Source of the DNA: Diogma glabrata
Lineage: Eukaryota; Arthropoda; Insecta; Diptera; Cylindrotomidae
Assembly (NCBI GenBank): GCA_963693315.1
Contig: OY856188.1
Span: 193,512,322 to 193,576,321, forward strand
DNA length: 64,000 nucleotides
Direction of reading: 5' to 3'
In this document: positions 34,198-44,930 of the stretch, one piece after another
Layout: every line of letters begins with the position of its first letter
Position numbering within the stretch: the stretch's first letter is position 1
Made by a program: the position numbers and the translations under genes
The notes under the pieces: generated by a model
What the model was told of the DNA's origin: nothing
The model's database searches: none
The model's input: the letters and a program-made list of their open reading frames with translations, nothing else

Positions 34198-34695
34198 AGC
34201 CGCAATTAGACTATTGCAGAGCTCTGCAATATTTCTGCAATACAGGTTTTTCAGTCCAAATTCAACATTTTGCAAATCAAATTCAACTTTTGCAAATCAA
34301 ATTCAACTTTTTTCAAATCAAATTCAACGTTTTGCAAATCAAATTCGATATTTTGCAAATCAAATCCAACCTTTTGCAAATCAAATTCAATTGCAATTGC
34401 CCCAAATTGAAATATTAAATTTGATTTGCAAAAACTTGAATTTGAAATTTAAAAATTGAATTTGAGTTGCAAAATGTTGAATTTGAATTGGAAACTGTTG
34501 AAATTGGACTGCAAAACCTGTAGTCGTGCAATGGTAGTGTGTAAAATATTCATTGCAGAAAAGTTTGGCAATGAACAATGCAATGTTTTGCAATGAGTTG
34601 ATTGCCAAACTTTTCTGCAATGAATGTTTTACACACTACCGTTGCTCGACTATTGCAGAAATATTGCAGAGTTCTGCAATAATCTAACTGCGGCT
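34198..34695. mobile_element. MITE with 45-bp inverted repeats, TAA target
   Basis: Left end AGCCGCAATTAGACTATTGC, right end complement AGCCGCAGTTAGATTATTGC, both continuing with aatatttctgcaata. TAA flanks both sides (34195-34197, 34696-34698), as in PIF/Harbinger elements. The interior contains a second palindrome and an array of about 20-bp units (ttttgcaaatcaaattcaac) in opposing orientations. Confidence 0.87.
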
Positions 34696-34741
34696 TAAAA
34701 TAAAAATGAAAATAAGTAAAAGTAAAAACTTATTTACTGGT

Positions 34742-34955
34742 AATATAGTTATTAAGCTATTACAGGTTTTGCAGTCCAAATTCAACATTTTGCAAATTAA
34801 ATTCAACATTTTGCAAATCAAATTCAACTTTTGCAAATCAAATTCAACTTTTTTCAAACCAAATTCAACTTTTTTCAAATTAAATTCAAGTTTTTGCAAA
34901 TCAAATTTAATATTTTGCAAATCAAATTCAGTTTTTTGCAAATAAAATTGAAGAG
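34742..34955. repeat. Array of about 20-bp units outside the MITE
   Basis: About nine degenerate copies of ttttgcaaatcaaattcaac. The same unit fills 34250-34392 inside the MITE. Both arrays begin with acaggttttgcagtccaaat or a close variant, so they share an origin. Confidence 0.85.
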
Positions 34956-35108
34956 CAAAAAACTGACGGCCGAGGCGTGTAGCCGAGGCCGAAATTACTA
35001 GTGAGTACCTTTAAAAACACTTTTCGTTTGAGATAAATACAAAATTTTATTTCATACTGGAAATTTATTAAAATAAAAAAAATTAGTTTAAATTTTGCTC
35101 AAAAAGTA

Positions 35109-35264
35109 GAACTTTAACGTCCTAGGACTTTATAAAATTTTATAAAGTCCTAGGACGTTAAAGTTCAATGTTTATGGTACAAAAAGTTGAACTTTAACGT
35201 CCTAGGACTTTATAAAATTTTATAAAGTCCTAGGACGTTAAAGTTCAACTTTTTGTACCATAAA
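35109..35264. repeat. Two perfect palindromes in tandem
   Basis: 35109-35166 is a perfect 58-bp palindrome and 35171-35264 a perfect 94-bp palindrome; I checked every base pair of the second. They share the same 58-bp core, centred on tataaaattttata and containing cctagg. No spacer loop is present in either. Confidence 0.97.
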
Positions 35265-35976
35265 TAATCCGAAAAATGTCGTTTTAGATATCAGTATGAA
35301 ATAAATTAAATTAATTAATATTATAAGAATTGTTAGTTAAAAAGTCGATTATAGGTTTCTAAAGAAAACAATGAATCAAATTAAGGAATCCAGTAGCAAA
35401 TAATTTAAAAATTAAAAGTTTTTCTCACCTAACTCAGAACCGTCAAAAATGAAATAGATCGCTTTTGAATATTATAATTTTGAATATTAAGATATTATTA
35501 CTAAGGTTTTCGCCGCTACGATTGAGCTATGGCTCTACTAGTCATTCAGAATAGAGACAACATAGCTCTTGCAATTGAAAGAGTGGTTTTTCTTTTCTGG
35601 CAACAAGGAATTACAAAAATTTAATTTTTGTGCTCTTTCTTTATTCTTTCAAAATTGTTAGTATAGATTATATTACTAGTGCGAACGCTTTTTGAGTGAA
35701 CAAGAGTGTAGTTTGCAGCAGGAGCGTAGGGAGGGAGTAGCGAGTTTTGCACAAAATTTATTAAATATTTATTTAATTGTTGATTATATAATTTATTTAA
35801 CAAATTTAAAAACCAATTTAAGCCGCTTTCCATTTGAGTGAATTGCTGAAGGAATTGATTGTAGCCAAGTGATCTAATATACAGTAAATCATCAAAAATA
35901 GAGCCAAACAACAAAAAACATCAATTTTTTGACATTTACAAAATACATAGCCAAAATCGAAAATTTAGACACAAAG
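35265..35976. other. Intergenic
   Basis: AT-rich. A 97-codon minus frame (35621-35914) shows no recognised motif. Nothing else seen. Confidence 0.45.
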
Positions 35977-36478
35977 GTAGCGATATTATATCCACACAAC
36001 TTCCACAATTTGTCAAAGTAACCCACAATTTGTGTCTGTCTGTCAATTTTAAAATTTGTGCAATTTGGAGAAGGGTTATAAGAACAGCATTTGTGCAAGC
36101 AAAACTTCAAATTAAATTTGACACATTGTACATGTACAAAAACTAAATAAATTTAAACTAATTTCGAACTAACATAAATAAAATATATCGAAATTGTTAA
36201 AAAAATTATATTAGCTCTGAACTATAACTAAATTAACGATATTTAGCACCAATTTTAATTTGTTTTTGTAACCTAAAACTTATGTCACAAACCTGCACAA
36301 ATAATTTCAAACCTGCACAAATAATTTTTTTCTGCCACAAGAAATATTTTTGTATAATTTGTGTTGCACAAGTTACACAAATTGTGATTTTAAGAACAGC
36401 AATTGTGTACGCTACACTTGCCGCAATTAATATAAGAACAGCAATTTGTGTAAGTTGTGTGGATATAAGACACTACCA
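35977..36478. mobile_element. MITE with about 33-bp inverted repeats
   Basis: Left end ggtagcgatattatatccac and right-end complement ggtagtgtcttatatccac, both followed by acaactt-acaa. The interior is dense in cacaaattgtg-like motifs in both orientations. The target duplication is unclear. No coding. Confidence 0.75.
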
Positions 36479-37389
36479 AACAAAAATGTTCCGATTTATT
36501 TTTTTATTTTTTTTAACGTTTGACCACAAACCGCAAATAAAAAAATATGAATACATATTGCTACGATTACAGAAAAATCCAGACGATTACAGTCAATTCC
36601 AGAAAAATCAAATCAACAAAACACAACAACAAATTAATGAAATAAATAGTGTTTTTGTTGTATTCTTAGAACTTGGGTCATTACTTTATTAATCAAATCA
36701 TCATAACGTACAATAATCGAATATTCTAGTCTTTTCTCAAGGTTTCTAAAAAGTGACCTCGAATGATCGAGATTATGCAGAATCGTATATAAGGAGAGAT
36801 GTCTTGCAAGACTAAATTAGTTTTATTTTAAACCTGCGACGGTAAAATTAAAATTATAAAAGAGATTTGTTAAATTAGTTTTTGTGAATAAAGTTTTAAG
36901 TGTTATTGAGTAGAAATATTTTATGTATTATTTTGAACGTTGTGTTACTGGAAATTTCTACAATAAACCGTTGGAGTTTCTGAAGCTGAAAGAATATTCT
37001 AGTAAGGAATACTGTTTTCTGTATTGTTTCCCGTTGTTGTGGAACAATTAAGGTGTGGAATACTTAATAAAACCTGGTGTTTGTGCTTACTAATCAGTAA
37101 TCGAACTCGGAAGAGATTTGGGAATTGCGTTTATCGAATTGAGAGAATGGCCAATTTGAAGTAAGGTTGGAAAAACGTAACAATATGTTGAACTGATGAA
37201 CCTATTTTTTCCTTCACTTTATTCAATTCAATTGAGTTCTGTAGTAGTTCAGTTTACGTTCAGTGTAAACTGAATATTACCATTGGAACATACAAATTCC
37301 GGAATACTACTAGTCTACTAGACCGCGCGTGCTATTAATGGATAATCTAAGCAACGTGTTTAGGACCTTTTTGGTGGTGACAGCTGAAA
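36479..37389 (+). other. Possible solo LTR or promoter-bearing relic
   Basis: 36700-37190 has a TATA-like gtatataagg (36787), an AATAAA at about 36889 and an end reading aacgtaaca. This is how a solo LTR would look, but no second copy and no target duplication are seen. Three GAAnnTTC-type motifs occur (36719, 36952, 36990). The call is weak. Confidence 0.3.
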
Positions 37390-38014
37390 TTGAGTTATCC
37401 TCAATTTGCAGCTTACGAGGAAGGCAGAAGGCATCGTGGTGTTGAAAAAAGGCCAGACACAATTTCAGCCATTATATCTGGGCACACTGGTGGAGCTGAT
37501 TGAACATCCATTAGTTTAGTGAGTACAATTTTGTACGCACTTTTCCATGAGTTATTCTGAACTTCATCTTTAAGACACTGGAATGATATGCTCTTCCTAT
37601 TAGCAATTGCTTTCCGCAATTCTTTTCGCTTTTCCCGGAAATCACTTTGGAATTACTCATAATCCTCATGATTTCCTTCGTGTACCCTCCAGAGTTTGAG
37701 GCACTCTTTTCTCAAACGGGCAATGTTTTCAGTCCACCACAATACTGCGTACTGTCTATTACTGTTAGTTTTACGCGGTATTAGATGCATGACAATTCAC
37801 AGGCGCTTTTAAGATGTCTCGCAATAAATTTTGCTCCTATCTTAGCACCATTCTCCGGTATTGGCGTACATTCAACCATGTAGTCCAGCCTCTCCGTGTC
37901 CAACTCTTTGATTTTCCACCCATTTTTCTGCGCCTTCCGTTTTTCAAACCGCGGTGGTAGTTGGGTTTCAAATATAATAGCACGATGATCACTATGCGTA
38001 TACAAGTCCAACAC
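37390..38014 (-). pseudogene. R1-like LINE fragment (endonuclease end, linker)
   Basis: On the minus strand: LDLYTHSDHRAIIFETQLPP is the end of an apurinic-type endonuclease. It is followed by WWTENIARLRKECLKLWRVH, EKRKELRKAIANRKSISFQ and VQNNSWKSAYKIVLTKL, the linker ahead of the polymerase in R1-clade LINEs. One frame change lies near 37790 and one stop near 37660. The polymerase is missing. Confidence 0.82.
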
Positions 38015-39720
38015 CCTCCATTATGTCTATGTATAATTGTGTATGCGTGTGTATAGTGAATGAGGGAAAATATTCCTTTTCTTAATAATGAATAACGGCG
38101 ATTTAAATAAAAATGGCCCCAATCGATGTATTTTCGTGTAACGGTTAATTGGTTTTTTAAAGGTTTAAAGAAGAAAAGAAAATCATAGGTCGTTGACCTA
38201 TCATGTATATGATAAAGACTTCAATATCATGTATATGACAATATCATGTATATGATAAAGACTTCACATATAAATGAAAAATCTGGATTTTTTTCATAAT
38301 ATAACATAGAAGAAAAAGGGGGAGTCTCCATATATTAAGAACTAACTAGTGATGAAGTCAGCGTAATCATCAATGTTGCAATTGCAAATATAATTTTGGT
38401 TTTTCTTATCATTTTTTTACAAACCCTGTTTTTTGCCTGAGTATTATTAATTTGCTTAACATGATATTCATTTTCCGAAAGTCGCAAAAATGTTCCGGTT
38501 ACGTTTTAATAACTGAAAGTACTAATATAACTTAGGGATTGTGGATATATGTCAGCTATAGGTCGAATCGGATATAAGTCAGATAATTATTATTTTTGGT
38601 CCGTGATTTTTGTGAGCAATTAAACTCAAGTAACTAAGGAAATACTTTGAATTGTTTTAATTCAAAGGCATATTGAGATTTTTCTCAGAGAAAAATCCCA
38701 TTTCTACGTTACGTGTTTCGAATTGCGATGCGATTAACTATACCTAGTGACACATTAATAGAGACAATTCTAATCTATAACACAACGTTAAGATATGCAA
38801 TTTATGATAATTTTATTTATCAACGATTCAAAACATAAAAACAACTTTTGACAGTTGATCTAATAATTTCGGACACTTTCTATTCAAATAAGTTTGTTCA
38901 ATAATTTTATCATTGTTATTTTTAAAAAAACAACAATTTCCTTAAACAAAATCTAAGTAATTATTAAACATTCACTATCCGTACAATCTTACACTTAATC
39001 CCAATTAGAGTATAATAAAGATAAACTACGATAACGATTTATTATTATTGCTGTTGTTGCAAAATATAAAAAATATGCTATAACAACACAAAAAAATGCG
39101 AAAAAAACAAACACCAAAACATTTTTATAAATCTGTGTGTAGTTTTATTTTTAAATCATTCTTGTTTTCATGGGACATGACCATGACATTCAAATATTTC
39201 AAGGTTATAGAACAATTCGTTTTTTTAAATTTACAACAATAAAAACAAGAAACACGAATTATTTAGTCTTAACAAAATATTAAATTAAAATTGAATGTAT
39301 GTTTATGGTATTGGAAATACCGTGTCCGTTAATATTTTTTATAATAATCCCAAACACAAGTTCTAGATGTTTATTAGTGGGCAACTTTTTGCGATTCGTT
39401 TATAGAGCTTGAAGTAGTTCCCTTCACCTACTGTTGCGATTAAAAAAACTTCGGCATTAGGTCATTTGTTTAGATTTCAATGAAAATTGTTCAACAAAAT
39501 TTTATATATGGGTTAATCGATCAATTTCGGTGGTTAATTCTACCAATTATTTATTCAAACAAGATAAATTTTAAGTTTTATCAAAAGATCCAATAGATAA
39601 AGATTATTTGTCGTTTAAAAAAGAGGCTAATAAGGTTACCATTTAGTATTTGCCAATGTACTCCGGTTCGGAATAAATCTCAATTCGACATAGGTATTTT
39701 CTCAATACGCGGTCGCATAA
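38015..39720. other. Intergenic, AT-rich
   Basis: A short tandem duplication is seen at 38200-38265 (atatcatgtatatga three times). No gene, RNA or known repeat end recognised. Confidence 0.5.
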
Positions 39721-40062
39721 TTACTTCGGTCTGAAAGACCTAAGTTGTACTTCCATTACATGAGCTCAAAGTGAAATTCTTCTGTCTGAAAGGACGCTGT
39801 GTTCGATAACTGTACCGGAAGTGTGTCAATAAAATCATTAAGTGTGTCAAAAACAGCAAATTTTCATATTTTTGGCTTAAAAAACGTTCATTTTAAGTGA
39901 TTACGAGTAGGAACATTGAATTTGGAGAAATCTTGATGGTAGGGATTGGTATGTGAGATCAAAAACTAGATTATTGCATTATAAGTTTGTCAAAAAAATG
40001 TTGTCAAGTTTGTCAAAAGAAAGATTTTTATTTATTTTTCTACCCAATTTTTGGAAAAAAAT

Positions 40063-40735
40063 AACATTTTTTTTTTTTTTTTTTTCAATAAAATGTGATG
40101 TGTAGTAGGCATTACAATATGTGTCACAACAACACATAAAAACCTTTTAAGACCAAGGTCCCACAACAACATGCGTTCAAAGGATGTTAATGGACGCAAA
40201 TCTGTTTTTTTTTTTTTTTAATATTTTTTTGTTAAATAATGGATAACTAAACCATAAATCCTATCACATATAAAATATGACATAGGCCAATATTTCGTGA
40301 TAGGATAGGGAAAATAAAAATAAAATAAGAGATAAAAAGCAAATATGTTTTAAAAATTTGCAGGAACAAAACTAAAATTGGTTTGCCAATAGTCCAGCTA
40401 ATGACATAATCCTTGAATATGGGACGCAGTATATTTTTCAATGATTAAAGCTCAGATATATAGTTATATGAAGGCTTGTTTCTTCTAGCAAGCTACAGCG
40501 TTCCAGCATCAAGGAATATTCATTAGCTAAGATTGAGAGTGCTACCGTTGACTGAATACAGTTCATCCGCCAGCACCCCTAAGATATCACCTTGGCTAGT
40601 GATATCTCACTGCTATTGCCAGTGGTATGCGATATCTCACGTTAACTCATATGCCAATAGCAGGGACTGGAGTACGCGGGGTTGTCACACCCGTAGATCA
40701 AAAAATAGAAAAAAATTAACAAATTAATAAAAACT
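40063..40735 (-). mobile_element. Short LINE-derived element with poly-A
   Basis: A T-run at 40063-40084 is the poly-A tail of a minus-strand insertion into one of the 140-bp units; a second T-run lies at 40206-40219. The segment 40240-40310 matches the LINE leader at 4680-4760. 40575-40700 (gatatcaccttggctag) matches 43970-44080. No complete frame; it looks like a non-autonomous element using LINE ends. Confidence 0.6.
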
Positions 40736-40739
40736 GATC

Positions 40740-41990
40740 CCTCCATTAATTATTTGTTTGAAATGAAATTTTATTATTATTATTGAGAATTATGGCATTA
40801 TAAGTTTGTCAAAAAAATGTTGTCAAGTGTGTCAAAAGAAAGATTTTTATTTATTTTTTTACCCAATTTTTGGAAAAAAATAACATTAATTGTTTGTTTG
40901 AAATGAAATTTTATTATTATTATTGAGAATTATGGCATTATAAGTTTGTCAAAAAATGTTGTCAAGTGTGTCAAAAGAAAGATTTTTATTTATTTTTCTA
41001 CCCAATTTTTGGAAAAAAATAACATTAATTATTTGTTTGAAATGAAATTTTATTATTATTATTGAGAATTATGGCATTATAAGTTTGTCAAAAAAATGTT
41101 GTCAAGTGTGTCAAAAGAAAGATTTTCATTTATTTTTTTACCCAATTTTTGGAAAAAAATAACATTAATAATTTGTTTGAAATGAAATTTTATTATTATT
41201 GTTGAGAATTATGGTATTATAAGTTTGTCAAAAAAATGTTGTCAAGTGTGTCAAAAGAAAGATTTTTATTTATTTTTTTACCCAATTTTTGGAAAAAAAT
41301 AACATTAATTATTTGTTTGAAATGAAATTTTATTATTAATATTGAGAATTATGGCATTATAAGTTTGTCAAAAAAATGTTGTCAAGCGTGTCAAAAGAAT
41401 GAATTTTATTTATTTTTCTACCCAATTTTTGGAAAAAAATAACATTTATTATTTGTTTGAAATGAAATTTTATTATTATTATTGAGAATTATGGCATTAT
41501 AAGTTTGTCAAAAAAATGTTGTCAAGTGTGTCAAAAGAAAGATTTTTATTTATTTTTTTACCCAATTTTTGGAAAAAAATAACATTAATTATTTGTTTGA
41601 AATGAAATTTTATTATTATTATTGAGAATTATGGCATTATAAGTTTGTCAAAAACATGTTGTCAAGTGTGTCAAAAGAAAGATTTTTATTTATTTTTTTA
41701 CCCAATTTTTGGAAAAAAATAACATTAATTATTTGTTTGAAATGAAATTTTATTATTATTATAAGTTTGTCAAAAAAATGTTGTCAAGTGTGTCAAAAGA
41801 ATGAATTTTATTTATTTTTCTACCCAATTTTTGGAAAAAAATAACATTTATTATTTGTTTGAAATGAAATTTTATTATTATTATTGAGAATTATGGCATC
41901 ATAAGTTTGTCAAAAAAATAATGTCAAGTGTGTCAAAAAATGATTTCATTTATTTTTTTAGCCAATTTTTTGGAAAAAAAATGTAGCTGT
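40740..41990 (+). repeat. Minisatellite, about nine 140-bp units
   Basis: Unit starts (attaattatttgtttgaaat) lie near 40745, 40886, 41027, 41164, 41304, 41444, 41584, 41724 and 41846. Each holds gagaattatggcattataag, tgttgtcaagtgtgtcaaaa and acccaatttttgg. One unit (41724-41846) is shortened. Neighbouring units are very alike. Confidence 0.95.
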
Positions 41991-43037
41991 TTTTATGACG
42001 TATATGTACTTGAAAATGAAATTGGACATGGAAATTTTTGAATTTGTTATAGTTTTTGAAATATTTTTGGAATTTTGAAAAAAGTTTGTATGTAATAATT
42101 GTTTGATTTTGTAATAATTGTTTGATTTTGTAATAATTTTTGCAATATTTTTAGAATTTTGGAAAAAGTTTTAATATTTGATTTTGTAAGGGTTTTTGGA
42201 ATATTTTTAGAATTTTGAAAAATTTTAAATTTTTGATTTTATTATAATTTTTGGAATTTTGAAAAAAAATTCAATTTTTGATTTTGTAATAATTTTTGCA
42301 ATATTTTTAGAATGCTGGAAAAAGTTTGAATTTTTAAGAATTTTTGGAATATTATTGGAATTTAGAAAAAGTTTATATATTTGATTTTATTCTAATTTTT
42401 GGAATATTTTTGGAATTTTGAAAAAAGTTTGAATTTTTGATTTTGTTATAATTTTTGTTATAATTTTTAGAATTTTGAAAAAAAAATAGAGTGAATTTTA
42501 TATATATTTTTAGAATTTTGAAAAAAGTTTCAATTTTTGATTTTATAAGAATTTTTGGGATATTGAAAAATTTTAAATTTTTGATTTTATTATAATTTTT
42601 GGAATTTTGAAAAAAGTTTGAATTTTTTATTTTATAATAATTTTTGCAATATTTTTAGAATTTTGGAAAAGTTTAAATTTTTAAGAATTTTTGGATTATT
42701 ATTGTAATTTAGAAAAAGTTTAAATATTTGATTTTATTCTAATTTTTGGAATATTTTTGGAATTAAGAAAAAAGTTTGATTTTATATAATTTAACAATAT
42801 TTTTGGAATTTTGATTATAATTTTCTGGCAACGTATTGATGTTTCGTGTTAGTTTTGTAATAAATTTCTAAACAGAGGTAAAAAATATTTGTACTTTAAC
42901 AAAGAGTTATGCTTGATATACATCGCTGCCCAAAACTAAAAACCTCATAAAAGTTTTATGCCGAAAACTATATCAAAATCCTTAACCCAGACCGAAGTCT
43001 TGATATCTCAGAGCTGTGAGATTTCAGCCCCTCCATA

Positions 43038-43112
43038 TTTTCACTTTAAAAAGCATTAGCACAACCTGTAATAGCCTATGGAAATGAAAAATTTAAACTG
43101 AAAATTTTTTGC
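43038..43112. other. Short spacer
   Basis: AT-rich spacer between the Helitron-like copy and the next dispersed repeat. Confidence 0.5.
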
Positions 43113-43515
43113 CTTAGTTTTATTTTAATTTAACCCAATGAAATTCTCTAAAATGTAATGACATCATTCAATTTCACCAATAACATTTGAATTATACTAA
43201 TAACAAATCGTTATACGTCTGGCCTACTGGAATATTAAAAATTATCAGCCTAATTTTGAAATAATTAACTGATATCACTGTAGGCCAACGTATAATTCAT
43301 AAAAAGTATATAAAAGAATGAAAAATGGCAAAAAATGTTCTAAACGAATTCCTCTCGTTCGTTGATAAATTCTCATAATTTTTTGAAAAATTCCTCAAGC
43401 AAGTGGTATTGATAAAAGCCCTCGGCCTACGGCCTCGTACCATACTTGCTTTCGAAATTTTTGGCAAACAATTATTTCGAATTATCACCTCCCTTCGGAA
43501 ATTACAACTGATAAT
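43113..43515. repeat. Dispersed repeat, copy B
   Basis: It matches 20150-20565. The left hairpin arm (gcaagtggtattgataaaag) is intact, while most of the right arm is deleted near 43440. Confidence 0.75.
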
Positions 43516-44930
43516 TTCCTTCCTTTGATTGAAGAATCTTGCGACGTTAAAAAACCCATCCATAACTTGGGCCATGTAAAGTAAAAGAAGATTAGAACGA
43601 CCGGACTAGTCCTCGACAAATCTGGCATGGTAATGTAACTCAAGGTTTTCGTCATATAAGATGTCTTTTAAGACCGAGGTCTCATCTTAGAATGACAACA
43701 AATATTGTATTTGTTTCATAACCATTCTATTTGTCAGAAGTAAACACAACAATTCATGTGTATTAAAAATTAAAACACGATTTTTGAATATTATTTGCAG
43801 TACTGTAACACTTCTCAATCAGGTGACGAAGTATACATAACTCTACACGAGTTAACGATTGTAAGTACAACAAGCAAACGCGTGGCATCACCAAGAAGTT
43901 CTCCCTAAGTTCTCCCTAGATTGGGAATGTAACCGTTTAATAATTAAAGTTTGTTTTCATGGTGTCCTAAGATATCACCTTGGCTAGCGACATCTTTCCG
44001 CTTTTACCAGTGGTATGCAATATATCACGATATTAATACGTCCATAGCGTAGACTGGACCCGTAGATCAAAGTGATCAAACTGATTTTATTATAATTATC
44101 AATAGTAACAGAAATAAATATATCAATATTACACAACTATAGCATTTGACGGATACTGAACCTAGTGTACTATAATAAACTTTTAACTTTAATAATATTA
44201 ATCGTCAAGTTTATTACTCTATTATTTTACAATCGTGACTTTAGTGTTTTATGTTTATATGTTAAAATTATTGTTTAATTTTTATAAGATAAATTGTTTG
44301 GCATTGTTTTATGGCAACTGGTGTCATATATGGCATGATGTATGAAACCTATTTTATGAAACAAAAAATGGAATTATCATTAAGAATGAATATATGTATA
44401 ATGTATATATATATATATAATATATGCTCCACTCTTATTTTTCCATCATGTTTCATATACAGATATTTGAAAGAATAATTATGTTTTTTTAAAAGATCAT
44501 CAACATCTACGAAAATATTAAGATTCATATTTTGGTTTTGCTGTTTTTTAAGGAACACATGTTGAGTTTATGTTTTGTTTTATATATATTAATTTATTTT
44601 ATGTGAATATGTTATCGTTGTTCTCATATGTTTGGGATTTTGCTTACATTTTTTTATATTTGAAAAACATTTGTAGTTAATTTGGCATTTATTTTATTTG
44701 TTCGAAATGACATCATTTGTTTGGCGTTGCGATCGAAAGTTTAAGCAACCCAAAGCGTCCTGCATGAAGGGATCAGATTTTGTAGATTTGTGTTTTTTTA
44801 ATTTTTGCTCTACAGGTGTGACAAACGTGCTATTACCATTAGATATCACATACCATTGTATCACATACCACGTAAGATATCACATACCATTGACATCTTC
44901 ATCACAAAAGATTGATTTACACATAGTTTA
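43516..44930. other. Intergenic with LINE-leader-like piece
   Basis: 43965-44085 resembles 40575-40700 (cctaagatatcaccttggct). A short tandem array of gatatcacataccattg lies at 44842-44900. The rest is AT-rich with no gene recognised. Confidence 0.5.

Larger units (their letters stand above)
39721..43037 (+). mobile_element. Helitron-like (Helentron/HINE type) family, best copy
   Basis: The 5' end reads TTACTTCGGTCTGAAAGACC and folds on itself (ACTTCGGTCT / AGACCTAAGT). The 3' end has the inverse CCAGACCGAAGTcttgat about 40 bases before the terminus, followed by a hairpin (ATCTCA / TGAGAT) and the end cagcccctccata. Thus the left repeat is terminal and the right one subterminal, as known for Helitron2/Helentron-derived elements. 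Internally there are about nine 140-bp tandem units (40740-41990), then about 60-bp AT-rich units (42000-42830), then a conserved 3' block. A LINE-derived guest sits at 40063-40735. No Rep/helicase is encoded. Classification is by structure only. Confidence 0.78.

Noticed and set aside
34250..34392. 20-bp units as CRISPR or tRNA-like array
   Set aside because: No spacers, degenerate units in both directions; part of a MITE.
33892..34459. Two Phe-rich plus frames
   Set aside because: They are produced by GT-rich and ttttgcaaatc repeats.
40740..41990. CRISPR-like regular array
   Set aside because: Whole 140-bp units repeat without variable spacers, in eukaryotic transposon DNA; this is a minisatellite.
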